From: Sialis fuliginosa
Lineage: Eukaryota > Arthropoda > Insecta > Megaloptera > Sialidae
DNA: 64,000 nt
Reading direction: 5' to 3'
Assembly: GCA_961205875.1 (NCBI GenBank)
Contig: OY540821.1
Coordinates: 7,006,001 to 7,070,000, forward strand
This document shows positions 47,121 to 58,927 of the stretch, piece after piece; the first letter of the stretch is position 1; every line of letters starts with the position of its first letter. Made by a program: the position numbers and the translations under genes. The notes beneath the pieces are model-generated. The model searched no databases. It saw nothing but the letters and a program-made list of their open reading frames with translations, and was not told where the DNA came from.

Positions 47121-48988
47121 ATATTGACACAAATTTAAAATACATATATATTTCAAAAATAAATCAATAAGTTAACAAAAAAATATAAATTTTCTACAAT
47201 ATACGGAATATATAATACAATTTTCAATAATATAATTTTTATTTACGTCACATTTCATAAATTCTAAAAAAAATATTTTCCGATACTTGTTGACCAGTTG
47301 TACAAACATTGTAAGCAATATTTGTTATTTTTATTTTTCAAACAACCATTCTATTTTTGTTTTTGAGATATTATTAACATTTTTGTTTACTTATATTTTG
47401 AATTCCTATTATAAATATCAATATATTTATTTTGTTTATTTGTAATAATTATATTTTTAATCTAAAGATATATTTTTTAAATCGAAAGTTTGCTTTTATG
47501 TACTTATATAGTTTGTTACTATGTATATAAACTTCTATCTTCGATATTACAAGGAAGCAATATTTTCGGTGTAAATCGCACGTCAAAAAAAAGCGCGTTT
47601 TTTACGCATTTTTTACCTTTTTTTGAATAGTTTTGTTTTATATTACTTAGAAGTGCATTGTCTATTAAAATAACTTAATGCTATATATGATGAAAGTTTA
47701 TAGAATACACTTTAATAATATAAATATTGCCTGGTTCACGTTACAGTTACTGAATTATTCGTATGAAGTTCAAAAAAAGGTTAAAACACGTGTAAAAACC
47801 GTGTAAAAATCTTGTGTGTTTGTAAAGACATGTCCTCAATAATGCTTTAACACGGAAAATATTTTGTATACATAATACTTCGTTTAACGCATTCAAATAA
47901 GATTTTTAATTTTTTTATTTTATTTATTTTATTATTCGGAAAGTATTTCGCACAAAAAAGTAAACAAAATTAAAACTCGAATGCGGCATGTGCGGAAAAA
48001 AACAAATTTAAAAGTGAAAAACAAGTTTTCATTATAAAAACCAATGCCACAGGCACATAGAAAAATGCTACAATTTTCTCGAAATTCTACAATACAATTG
48101 TATTTTATTTTTAAATGTGTAGAGAGAATAAACAATTCTAAGTAATGGTAATATTAGAAAAATACAGGGTGTTATTTAAAATAACAAGTCGATTACGTCG
48201 TACCTAGTGGCGTAAAGGTCGGTGTTCATTGCGGTAATTAAAATATGGGCCCCCTAAATCCAAAAAATCTGCATAATATCGAAAGATTTTTTTCGCTTAT
48301 CTTTTCAGAAAAAAAATTACTCTAACTACGGGGCCATTATCCCCCCCCCTAGTCTTTTAACTTCACCACTAGGCATGCCTCTCAAGTATTATGAGCTCAT
48401 ATTAAATGTAATGGCCAAGTTACAGCAAATAATTGATCAAGAAATTTTTCAGAAAGTTATTATTTTAGGAAGCCATGTTCTTTACTTTGTATTCATCCTG
48501 TATAATGAATGCGTGTAAACTTGGTTGTGCAGAGAATTTGTGTGTATCTTTTTCATTTCGTTGTAATTAAACTTTTTACGACCTGGAATCATCGGTGTTT
48601 TTAGATAGAATGAGTTTATTTTTCTCTAGGGACAGGGGAATAAAACAATAAAACAGTTTTATGATAATAATATATTGTGTGTATTATGTGAAGACAAAAT
48701 AATTAGAAGGGAACTGTGCAAACTGATCCCTACAAAATGATTATTTTAGTTTTTTTCTGGATTATACGATATTTTTATAGGTAATTAAAAATTAATTTCA
48801 TGTGTTCCTTCCTTTTTGTGATGTCTATTATGTGAAACTTCTGACTATTAAAAACAATTTGTTTAAAACTTTTTAATTGACGTATTGTATTAGATTTTTT
48901 AATTCTTTTTTAGATCTATTAAAAAGTTAAATACATATATTAACGAGTTCGTTGTAATATGAACAGGAAATCAAATGCATATATTATA
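47121..48988. other. AT-rich gap with minor element traces
   Basis: TACAGGGTGTTATTTAAAAT at 48163, and CCTAGTGGCGTAAAGG at 48210 facing CTTCACCACTAGGC at 48361, suggest a small hAT-like insertion inside another element. No exon was seen. Confidence 0.4.
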
Positions 48989-50545
48989 CAGGGTAGTTCA
49001 ATAGTGCGTCCGGCTTTCCTAGTGCACTTCCCGTAGGAGATAGAAAAAAAAGTTTGGTACATAATATTATTGGTTTGAAAAGATCAACGTCGTAAAATTA
49101 TTTTTAACAATACAGGGTGTCCCATTTTTGCGGTATAACAAAAACAAAGATTTTTTTAAATGGAATACCCTGTAACGTTTTATGTCTTCCGATGTCATTT
49201 TTTAACCTCTACATAAACGTCTGTTCAATTTTTAATTTAATGACAGTGTTGCCAAATTAGAATTTTTTTTCCGAAAAATAACCCATATTCAGGCTCAACT
49301 ATAAAAAATCGTAGCGACCTCGTTTTTTTTGAAGTTATGAATTTTTTTAGCAATAATGTTAGTCCAGGTAAAGAGTAACATTTTGATAATAAACAAATTT
49401 AATTTAGTTCTACAGGGTGTTAATAAAAAAATGCCAAAGTTTGCAATCTTCAAAATGATAAAACTCATTTTTTTCAAATGTGACTACCCTTTTTTTATTT
49501 CACTATTCGATGGGTTTTTTTCTCCTTTTCAATTTGTATAGGGGATATCTTATGTCTAAACTCCATACATTCTGAGATATTCAATAATTTTCACAAAAGT
49601 AACCATTTCACCACGTTTTTATGCACCGAAGTAGGCTGTGCTGATGCAAAATAAATGCGAAACAATTACAAAACAAATGCCGGTAAATTGATTTGTGCCT
49701 GGATGAAAATGGAAGACATTTCGAACATTTATTGTAGTCTTTTATCTTTTATATGTATTTTCAATTTTGTTACTGATCATAGTTTTTTGAATAAAATAAA
49801 TAATTTTATTACATAAGTATTATCCGTTTTAATTATAAAATTTAATCAAATGTTACATTGATACTTAAGTACTTACATTTTGGCATTTATTTTGCATCAG
49901 CACAGCCTACTTCGGTGCATAAAAACGTGGTGAAATGGTTACTTTTGTGAAAATGATTGAATATCTCAGAAAGTATGGAGTTTAGACATAAGATATCCCC
50001 TATACAAATTGAAAAGGAGAAAAAAAACCATCGAATAGTGAAATAAAAAAAGGGTAGTCACATTTGAAAAAAATGAGTTTTATCATTTTGAAGATTGCAA
50101 ACTTTGGCATTTTTTTATTAACACCCTGTAGAACTAAATTAAATTTGTTTATTATCAAAATGTTACTCTTTACCTGGACTAACATTATTGCTAAAAAAAT
50201 TCATAACTTCAAAAAAAACGAGGTCGCTACGATTTTTTATAGTTGAGCCTGAATATGGGTTATTTTTCGGAAAAAAAATTCTAATTTGGCAACACTGTCA
50301 TTAAATTAAAAATTGAACAGACGTTTATGTAGAGGTTAAAAAATGACATCGGAAGACGTTACAGGGTATTCCATTTAAAAAAATCTTTGTTTTTGTTATA
50401 CCGCAAAAATGGGACACCCTGTATTGTTAAAAATAATTTTACGACGTTGATCTTTTCAAACCAATAATATTATGTACCAAACTTTTTTTTCTATCTCTTA
50501 CGGGAAGTGCGCTAGGAAAGCCGGACGCACTATTGAACTACCCTG
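48989..50545. mobile_element. 1.56-kb foldback transposon with about 670-bp arms
   Basis: Starts CAGGGTAGTTCAATAGTGCG and ends CGCACTATTGAACTACCCTG, with TA outside both. The arms pair almost base for base out to ATGCAAAATAAATGC at about 49658 and from 49884, leaving a loop of about 225 bp. Identical 60-61-codon frames occur in both arms in opposite directions, a by-product of the symmetry. Internal ACAGGGTGTCCC and ACAGGGTGTTAAT repeats resemble the end motif. No transposase is present. The small divergence between arms implies recent formation or gene conversion. Confidence 0.9.
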
Positions 50546-50650
50546 TATAAGCATCTGAAATAATACTATTGAGGTAAAATATAGGTACATACAGACAGAC
50601 TGCCAAAATCATAACCCTCCTTTTGGCTTTGTTGTAGTCGGGTAAAAAGG

Positions 50651-50853
50651 CTTGCAATCATAGGCATCGAGTATGGACCACGCATCTGACTCGAAAACAG
50701 AGTCGTGTCAAAAGAAAGAGATAGAAACAGGTTTGGAATATACTTGTCCTTTTTTAAACAGGAGTGTAACTATTTCATTCTTGTTCTCGAACATTAAAAA
50801 TATTCATAGATATATATAAAGAGGTTAAAAAACAAAAACTAATTAACGTTATA
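50651..50853 (+). repeat. tRNA-Arg-like SINE candidate, copy 2
   Basis: Matches 30376-30549 through GTATGGACCACGCATCTGAC, CAGAGTCGTGTCAAAAG and GTTTGGAATATACTTGTCC, to GAGGTTAAAAAACAAAAAC. It carries about 20 extra bases (GTTCTCGAACATTAAAAATA) before the tail. Same strand as the host gene. Confidence 0.6.
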
Positions 50854-51350
50854 AAAAAATGTATTAAAAAAAAAACGATTATTGATTTCTAAATAACATA
50901 AGTTTCGTATTTTTTGACCTAATTTTACTATTTTGTTCATTTTTCGTAGCTTCGTACTGTAACCTAATATCAATAAAATAAATTTAATTTTGTTAAGTAA
51001 ATCTTGTCTGTGCTTTGTTAATGCAATTTACCTCATCATTTTGTAACAACCACATGAAAATTGATTTAAAACTATTTTTTATTAATGTATATTTAATATT
51101 TCAAGTAGCAAAAATGTTATTTTCCCGGAATATCCGTTCATAATTTTGCTTTCAATCAGATCAATTGATGTTTTTTTTTTAAATTTCCTAGATGAAATAT
51201 GGACCATTATAGTATGTTTATTGTTTATATTATTTACTTTTCTAATAAAAAACTTATTGCACAAAGTTTATGTAAACTATCAGATATATTTGATACCCCA
51301 TTTTAAAAGAGTCTAATAGCGTCTTATTTACGTTTGTTTTTTGTTTCCAG

Positions 51351-51455
51351 GTACTCGGCGTTCGCGTGGGGAATCCCTGTTGTGTTGGTAGCAGGAAGCG
51401 TTCTTTTGCAGAGACACCTTAACCCCACTTCGCCTATCGCCGACCCGTCCTGCTG
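51351..51455 (+). CDS. Internal exon: TM4 and second extracellular loop of the same GPCR
   Basis: This 105-base exon lies between acceptor TTGTTTCCAG and donor GTGAGT. Its first base completes the Arg codon left open at 30346, so the two exons join in frame across 21 kb. The peptide reads RYSAFAWGIPVVLVAGSVLL, then QRHLNPTSPIADPSCW. The AWGIP segment with a following hydrophobic run matches the conserved (A/G)WGxP start of TM4 in class B receptors. The terminal Cys-Trp matches the conserved loop-2 Cys-Trp that bonds to the TM3 Cys. The last codon is split as TG|G if the next exon starts with G. No later exon was found before 64000, so TM5-TM7 must lie downstream. A degraded relative of this exon sits near 10700. 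Confidence 0.75.
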
Positions 51456-51848
51456 GTGAGTTGACTATTGTTACAGCAAGGATGTTGTTTTGTGTCTGGT
51501 GTTAACAATATTCACTTGTTTCGCATGTTTTTGTTATTTTTGTTGGCGATCAGTGGTTTATCTAATTATATATTGTATATTACTGGATTGATTCTAAAAG
51601 ATTCTATCCCTTATTGAAAGAAGTTTGTCAGGCGACGTACCTACCTATATGCGGACCCTGAGAGAGTTTCAATTCTTGGTTTCTGAATACAAGTTCGTGT
51701 TGATTATTTAAGTCTTATTTTATATATTAGGTCACTCGAACTAAAATAATTAAATTAGATATAAAATGCCTTAATAATAATAAATAGTATCGCCTATGGT
51801 AGAAATTCGACCAATATTTTACCTGCTTTAACGACAATATACACACAG
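51456..51848. other. Start of downstream intron
   Basis: Begins GTGAGTTG. AT-rich with no further exon or element recognised before the R1 copy. Confidence 0.45.
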
Positions 51849-52382
51849 TCATGGATATGACCCCAGTAATGGCTATTTTTTAATTAAATGTATATTGTTA
51901 ATATCAATCTATATACATTTAACTGTCTTATAGCGTGATTTGATGACAATCGGCCAATAGGTGTCAAAATGTTGGACATACATATAATTTAATTATTAGT
52001 AGGTATAATTTATTAGTTAATTATTATATTATCATAACCACTACTTTACATTGTCGTAAATTTTACGACTCTTTATTTTATAACTTTTGTGTTGTAGTAC
52101 TTATCATTTTGTAATCATTAGTAAGTGTCCATCACTGCGTGATCATTACTGGTTTTACTTTATCTATTACTTGAGAAAAAAACATAAACAAAATAAAAGG
52201 TTATAATTAAAAAAAAAAAACAAACTATGTATAATTACGGACTTTGATAATTAAATTGATTAAATAAAGAGTTACTTGTTTTATTAGTAACATGAGTTCA
52301 TGAGAATTACAAAAACTAAGGCCGTCAATCACAAAAACAGTAAACTTTGCTATTATAGTGGCCATAACTGGTACCTTTACCT
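51849..52382 (+). mobile_element. R1 MITE, left end missing
   Basis: Starts CAGTCATGGATATGACCCC, lacking the outer AGGTACTGG end, and continues to GGCCATAACTGGTACCTTTA then CCT, followed by TA. Confidence 0.8.
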
Positions 52383-52385
52383 TAT

Positions 52386-52486
52386 GTGTTGGCAATTATT
52401 TCTACAATTGTCATATTTTGATCGCTTTAATATTTGAGGAACAAAATTACTTTGTACACGTCATGTAAGGGAACAAATTAAAAGTA
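52386..52486 (+). repeat. R1-flanking segment shared with 58928
   Basis: GTGTTGGCAATTATTTCTAC, TTTTGATCGCTTTAATATTT and ACACGTCATGTAAGGGAAC recur at 58928-59033, also directly after an R1 right end. So R1 plus this flank moved or was duplicated as a unit. Confidence 0.75.
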
Positions 52487-52611
52487 TTATTGCGGACTAT
52501 AAAAAAAAAATAAAGAGTTACATGAGTTCATGAGAATTACAAAAAAGAAGTCCGTCAACCACAAAACATTAAACTTTGCTCTTATAGCGGCCATAACTGG
52601 TGCCAGTACCT
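52487..52611 (+). mobile_element. R1 MITE, right-end fragment
   Basis: Contains GAGTTACATGAGTTCATGAG, then TTGCTCTTATAGCGGCC and AACTGGTGCCAGTACCT followed by TA. The left part is deleted. Confidence 0.75.
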
Positions 52612-54788
52612 TATATACATATAAAATCTAAAAGAGACAAATTATAGTTCCATTGAAACCTTTTTGTTACAGAAAGTAACCCAAATGTAGTTTGTTCTAA
52701 TTTTATTAAAAGTCCGAACAAGTACAAATGAATCACGAACATGTAAGTAGTTTAATGAAAACGCCAACCAACGGCATGTTTCTTTTTCAGTAGTTTATTC
52801 TTTTTGCTCAACACAAGTTGAAGTAACTTCACAAAACACTTGATCACTTATACACAACAACCACTGTAAATATCTAGGGAGACTTTAAACAAAGTTCAAG
52901 CCGCGCGGCGACGGGTGATGTTACTCCCTCGACTCCCCCCACCCCCTTCTTCACCCCAACCATAGCTCTTCCGGTTGCTCTATAACCATCTCTTGGCACT
53001 CGACACTTGTATACTACATATATGTGTATGCATATGTTCATTTTAACATACAGGGTCGTTGGAAAAAAACTCTCAATTCAATTTGATTTTCTATTAATCC
53101 TGCAGTTTTGATGCCAAATTTCACAGACAATGGATTTATGTTAGACGTATTCTCTTCTCAATATCCTTTTATTTGTATCGTTAGTTTCATTGTGATATTT
53201 CTTTCCAATGTTTGTTTTAGTATTTATGAAAATATTGCTGAAAAAGTGTGTCAGATTTGATACCATCACTCACGTTTTTTAGTCCAGTACATTTAGACGA
53301 AAAATAGATGTGTCTGGGGAAAAATTCGCAATGAGCTGAATTTTTCTATATACCTTCATTTTGTCTTTATAAATAAGGTACCAAAAGTCCCCAACAATCT
53401 CATGCGAGCATACTTTTTTACTGCCCACAAAAGGTGCTAACAATTACTTTTAAGTAAATATCTCTGTATCTATTGGTTCTATGACTAAAATAGTTATTAT
53501 CAAATATATAAAGTTTAGAAAATTACCTGATACTATCACTGCGTGACTGTGTCGGAGCGTTGAACATTTACTCGTTACCTAAAAAAATTAATATTTCATA
53601 AAGTTTTCATATGTTCATAAATTTTCAAAGTGCTACATACTCAGGAATGATTAAGCTACAACATATATTTTTATTTTTAAAATTCAGAGTTGACATGTGC
53701 CCCAAATTTTTAGTTAAATTTTATAAATTAAAAAAATATATTTAAACAAAAGTTTTGTACAGCAAAATATTTTTTTAAATAAATTATATACATTTTCCTA
53801 CAAAATTGATCCCTTGTATTTTTACGCTATCTTTGATAGTTTTTGAGATATTTCGTTTTTAAAAAAGAAAGTCAAATTTTCAAAAGTCGATATTTTTGGG
53901 GGGAATTTTTTTTTCGATTTTTAAGTACCGTTAAAAATCTTCTTTTAACTAGTACTAAAACATATGTAAAAATTAAAAAATCGGTAACAACAACAAAAAA
54001 AGTGTGCAGTTATTTATGGAATGACCGCTATATATAAAGTGCAACAGTTTCACTGTAAAAATCTTACTTATTCTGGGATAAATGTATGTTTTTCTAACAA
54101 AAATAGCCAATTCATACAGGTATTATCGTAGGTTTTTCGAAAGCCTAATATACATCATATGTATATGACCAGTTTTAATGTTTTTTATATTTGCTAAAAA
54201 GAATACATAAAAAGTTTTTTTTATAAATTGCGTCACCACCGGTTTAGCGACGCTGTCGAGACTCTAAAATAAAAACTCATTAACTAGCCCCATACAGCCC
54301 TGGTCTAAATTATTATTATTTGATACTGAAAATCGATAATATATATTAATACTAAACCTTGTATCAAATTTCATAATTGTACCACAATGGGTTCTCTAGA
54401 TATTAACTAAACACTAATTTTGAACAAAAGACTGTAGCTCCCTCACGAAGAATTTCCGGACACAGATTCACATAAGGTTTTTTGCTTAAAATTCATCGAT
54501 CTACTGTAATTTTTTTTTACACTAGTTGTAAATAATCCTGTATATGTGAACAAAAAAAAGATTGATGTATTTTTTTTATATATAAAAAACCTGGTACACC
54601 TCGAGACAAACTTATAAAAAACGTCAATATTACGTTGGAAAAAATAAAAACACACAACTTCCACTTATGTACCTATACATTCTTAACAAGTTAAAAATAA
54701 AAAATAAGTAAAAGCAACAGTTTTTTTTCAAATTGATAAAAATTGAAGTTAAAGTTATAACTTTTTCTTTTTGTTTTCTCCTTATCAC
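52612..54788. other. AT-rich intronic gap
   Basis: 52900-53010 is C-rich and less AT-rich (GCCGCGCGGCGACGGGTG) without a frame. TACAGGGTCGTTGGAAAAAA near 53049 looks like an element end. The 54059 block repeats 43393. No exon recognised. Confidence 0.4.
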
Positions 54789-54946
54789 TGACAAACCAAG
54801 TGTCCATCACTAGGTCCCCATTGCTGGGTTTATTTGATCCATCACTGGAGAAAAAACAAAAAATAAAAGGCTATAATTTAAAAAATTAATTATACATATT
54901 TGTATACCTTGCTCTTAAAGCGGCCAAGACTGGTGCCAGTACCTTA
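54789..54946 (+). mobile_element. R1 MITE, right-half fragment
   Basis: AAGTGTCCATCACTAGG, CCATCACTGGAGAAAAAAC and GGCCAAGACTGGTGCCAGTA then CCT are present; the left half is absent. Confidence 0.7.
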
Positions 54947-55311
54947 AACTATAATTCATAAAAAAATATAGCTCATTTATTATTATAATACTTTGGATCA
55001 TCCTGTAGATATACACATATACTGTAATTATGTAATGTACACTTTGAAACATATTGCTGGAGGATAATTTTATAATAAACCCTACAATGTTCGTCAGAGT
55101 TCGCAACATCTAGAAGAGATTTGCAATTAAGAGTATATGTAGAACACAGAGTTTCGTCAGTTCTATGATATTTAAATCAGTGGCGGAAACATAATAAATA
55201 TATTACAGAAAAAAGTAATACGTGTTAAGTCAAATGACATCTTGCAGATATTATTTCAAACTATGTACATTTTAGACTGTATAATCAAAATAAAAGCAAA
55301 TATAAACAGTA

Positions 55312-55542
55312 TTGAATTTAAAAATTACAATCACATATGTATATAATACTAGAAGTGCATTACAACTACGAACACCTAAACACAGGCGGGCTGCATATGA
55401 GCATTCACTTTTATATAACGGTATTATTTTTTATAATAAGCTACCACAACAAATCAGGAGTATTGAAAACATAAAAGTATTCAAAAACACCTGCAAGAAC
55501 ATTTTATTAGATAAATGTATTTATAATCTGAATGAGTTTTAA
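55312..55542 (+). mobile_element. LINE reverse-transcriptase C-terminal fragment
   Basis: An open frame of 76 codons contains YNTRSALQLRTPKHRRAAYE, then LLYNGIIFYNKLPQQIRSI and VFKNTCKNILL. The TR, P, LYNG, YNxLP, I and FK spacing is characteristic of the C-terminal region of non-LTR retrotransposon ORF2 proteins. No catalytic domain precedes it, so it is a 5'-truncated relic. Confidence 0.72.
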
Positions 55543-55562
55543 ATTGTCTGTTTTTCTGTAAC

Positions 55563-55841
55563 TTGAATAGTTTTATTATGATAATTAAAAAAAAATTAAA
55601 AATGATGACTTGGCCTCCCCAATCTTCCGATCTCAATTCAATTGAGCTCCTGTGGGATGAGCTGGACAAAAAGTTCCGGAAATCATGTCCCACATCTGCT
55701 ACAGTTCTATGGAACAGTTTACAGGAACAACGTGAAAAAATTACACCAGAAATTCTAAAAAAATTAATTGAAAGAATGCCACGATTGTGCAAAGAAATAA
55801 CCAAAAATAAAGGTGAACATAAAGATGAGTGTAATGTGTAA
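55563..55841 (+). pseudogene. Tc1-type transposase C-terminal fragment
   Basis: The frame contains WPPQSSDLNSIELLWDELDK and then SCPTSATVLWNSLQEQREKI. WPxxSxDLNxIE with a following WD is the third catalytic segment of Tc1-type (DD34E) transposases, with the catalytic Glu retained. Upstream catalytic Asp segments are missing. The 3' side ends near AGCGGTAGTGTAAATAC at 55995, a plausible Tc1 terminus. The left terminus was not found. It is not functional. Confidence 0.8.
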
Positions 55842-55994
55842 AGATTAATATTTATATTTAATAAATTTTATGTAAAATAGTTTTAAGAATTATAATCAAA
55901 CGTTTTTATGTAAATTTTGATTATAACTTTTCTAATATCATTTATATATTTCATTAAAATAATATTGTAAAATAGGATGGCAAATATTTTTGAG

Positions 55995-56834
55995 CGGTAG
56001 TGTAAATACAGACAGAACAGATAGGAATATTGCAGTATTCGCATGTTCCATAGTAGTAATCTGCACATTACAACGCGTTTTACACCTTTTCTATAAGAAA
56101 TACGTGTTTTTTGTGTAAAAATATTTTTCCTATAACTTTTCTTTGAATTTTTTTCTAATAGCGTATTTTATTTCTGAATATAATCGAACAGCTAACTTTT
56201 TTCTGCTTTTGCCGGAGTGCTACAAAATTTAGCGGGTGTTTTTATGTTTAAAAAAAAATTCCAGGACTAACTAAGATTTTGAATTGTCGAAATCAGGGGT
56301 AATTTATATAATATTCTCTGTCTTTTCCACGATTTCATTTTTTTTACAAAGCATATCACAACCAGTGTTAATAAATTTTTATTTTATTTGGGTGTTATGA
56401 GAAATAACCATTTCAGATTTTTCTTCTTAAAAATTGTGTAAGCAATCTTATACATACTATAACCAAATGTTAATGTCTTGAGCAAACTTTTTATCTCTGG
56501 ACAAATTGTTATAATATACGATAAAACTGACATTTATTTTTTATGAAATAGCTGGCTAGGGATATGAAGGGTGATTTTATCATTTATGTATGTATATTGT
56601 TTGTACACAGTGGGTAAATAAAAACGTATCGATTTTAACATATTCACTTTCGGTAATAATAATTAATTTAAAAAAAAATTATGTGTTTAAAAAATATTGT
56701 ATTACAATATGTATGTCTCTGTCCAGTGAAATTTGTGGTAAAACGTTGAAAAATTATGATTTTATATTAAAATATATGTAAATATAGTTAGGATTCTGTA
56801 ATTAAAGTTTGAGAACCGCTGCTTTAATCCAATA
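55995..56834. other. AT-rich gap
   Basis: AGTTTGAGAACCGCTG at about 56806 looks like the right end of a hAT element; its left end was not found. Nothing else recognised. Confidence 0.4.
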
Positions 56835-57207
56835 TTGGTAACGTTCACGACTGACCAAAAACAGTGAACAACGAGCTTTGATTGGTTGATTCATGGAATT
56901 TCTGGTGGAATGTACCAGAAATTAAAATAATGTCATTTTTTAAGCGTGTAAGGAAGTGAGAAAGAAGTAACCAGAAAGAGATAGAAACTAGTGTTCTGGC
57001 AGAAACGCTCAATATGAAATGAACATAAAAGTTCTTTGGTTAGCCTGGTCACTAGTTTCTATCTCTTTCTAGTTACTTCTTTCTCACTTCCTTACACGCT
57101 TAAAAGATGACATATTTTTAAATTTCTGGTACATTCCACCAGACATTTCATGAATCAACCAAACAAAGCTCGTTATTCCGTTTTTTGGTCAGACGTGAAC
57201 GCTCCCA
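56835..57207 (-). mobile_element. Foldback MITE, family D copy 2
   Basis: TGGTAACGTTCACGACTG to CAGACGTGAACGCTCCCA, with the same arms as 23994-24364. Its core (GTGTTCTGGCAGAAACGCTC, GGTTAGCCTGGTCACTAG) is the reverse complement of the other copy's core, so it sits in the opposite orientation. Confidence 0.8.
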
Positions 57208-57805
57208 TTGTGTTTACTTTACGAGCCGCTACTGGTTTATATGGAATACTAATTTCTCGGAAGGAACTATTTGCAGTCAGGGGGTGTGTATTATAGATTA
57301 AACTATGGCATACCACAAGAGAATTAATTCTTTAATTAAATTAAGGCATTCCGCGGCTTGTTAATACTATAGATAGCAGGAATTGATTTTCTATATTTTT
57401 GTTTCTTGAAAATAGAAAATATTTATTACTATCGACTTGTCCGCGGCTTTGCCCGCGTTTTATGTTTTTATTAACCGATTTCAAAAAATGAGGTTTTCAA
57501 TTCGACAATATATATTTTTATATACAATATAATATTCGGACATAACTGCAACAAATATGTACCGATTTGGAATTTTTTTTGTTTTTTTGAAAGAGTATAT
57601 TCCTGATCTTGTCCCATAAAAATTTTATTAGAATCTGACTATGAACTTCAAAGATACGCCATTGAAAAGTAAGGTATAAAAACCTTTTTAATAAAAAGGT
57701 AAAAATGACTAAAACTCTAAAAATATTGAAAAGTATACGCAATAAAATACTAAAAAAAGAAACCGACTTCAAGAACTGTTAAATTTAATTATTATGTACG
57801 TTTCA
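57208..57805. other. AT-rich gap with insect repeat traces
   Basis: GTCCGCGGCTTTGCCCGCGT at 57440 and AAACCGACTTCAAG at 57763 are fragments of common insect repeats. No gene recognised. Confidence 0.4.
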
Positions 57806-58042
57806 CCTTGGGTTGCTTAAAGCAAAATTAATCATGATTAGTTAATCAGTTGTTTTCCATCCATTATTATTACAATTCTAAAAAACAATAACGGTTATGA
57901 TAAATTTTATAAGGTAAAAAATTATCATATTTAGTGAATTGTTCATTTACAAATTGAGATTAAGTTTACAATTAACATTAATTATGGTTTGAAAACAACT
58001 GATTAACTAATCGTGGTTAATTTTGTTTTATGCAACCCAAGG
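57806..58042. mobile_element. Short foldback MITE
   Basis: CCTTGGGTTGCTTAAAGC to GTTAATCAGTTGTTTTC is repeated in reverse at 57992-58042 (GAAAACAACTGATTAAC to GCAACCCAAGG). Arms are about 50 bp. TCA flanks both sides, a possible 3-bp duplication. Family unknown. Confidence 0.65.
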
Positions 58043-58599
58043 TCAGTGTTTTTAGTTTTTTTTTTTAAAGTCAGTTTTAAATTTTAGGTATATTTTTTTA
58101 GGAACTAGGTACATATGTATGTAAAAACTTAAATTCAATATTTCATTACAAACTAATGTTATAATTACATCATATTATAATTTAAAAATGTTTTTGGTAA
58201 TTTCAAATATATATTTGTGTATTTAATGCACAATAAAAAAGGAAGAATATACGTTTGCCATTTCTTTTTATACTGTGTTATGTCAAAGGAATTTTAAACA
58301 ATTCAGAGTAAAGTGTTTTTCTTTAAAGTTACTTTTTGTCACAGTTTTTTTGATATTAAAAAACTGTGATAGTTTTGAAGAACACATTCTTTTATGTAAC
58401 GAAAAATAAACTTCAACTTTTTGGGTTTGTTTCTTTTAGAACTATTTTGTTGCTGTTAAAGAATTTAAAGAAACGAAAAAAACTTAAATAAGAATGTCAA
58501 TATATAATAGTTTAACTCTTTTCTGGCAAATTATTTCTTAACCCTTTCATTACAACATTTTTATATATACCTACCTTAAATATATACATTTCTCATTGT

Positions 58600-58924
58600 A
58601 CATTACTTTACATTGTTTCAAAGACGATTCTTTCTTTTATATTTTTTGTGTTGTAGTACTTATCATTTTGTAATCATTAGCAAGTGTCCAATACTGCGTG
58701 CTCATTACTGGTTTTACCTTTGCCATTACTGGAGAAAAAACATGCACAAAATAAAAGGCTATAATTTAAAAAAACATACTATAATTGCGGACTTTGGTAA
58801 TTAAATTGATTAAATAAAGAGTTACTTGTTTTATTAGTAACATGAGTTCATGAGAATTACAAAAAACAATCCCATTAATAAAAAAAACCGAAACCTTGCT
58901 CTAGCGGCCATAACTGGTGCCTAC
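58600..58924 (+). mobile_element. R1 MITE, left third missing
   Basis: Starts at CATTACTTTACATTGTTTC and runs through AGCAAGTGTCCAATACTGCG and CCATTACTGGAGAAAAAAC to GCGGCCATAACTGGTGCC then TACCT. It is followed by the shared flank at 58928. Confidence 0.8.
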
Positions 58925-58927
58925 CTT

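Larger units (their letters stand above)
30347..51350 (+). other. 21-kb intron between the two GPCR exons
   Basis: GT at 30347 and AG at 51349-51350 bound an intron of 21,004 bases. The flanking exons join in frame with split-codon phase AG|G. It is filled with transposons: a SINE directly after the donor, hAT MITEs, repeat families R1 and C, a 32-bp tandem array and a 1.56-kb foldback near its 3' end. No other convincing exon was seen inside it. The call depends on both exons belonging to one transcript, which the matching phase and contiguous receptor topology support. Confidence 0.68.

Noticed and set aside
49295..50246. Identical small proteins on both strands
   Set aside because: They are the same arm sequence of a foldback read in each direction, with AT-driven composition and no domain.
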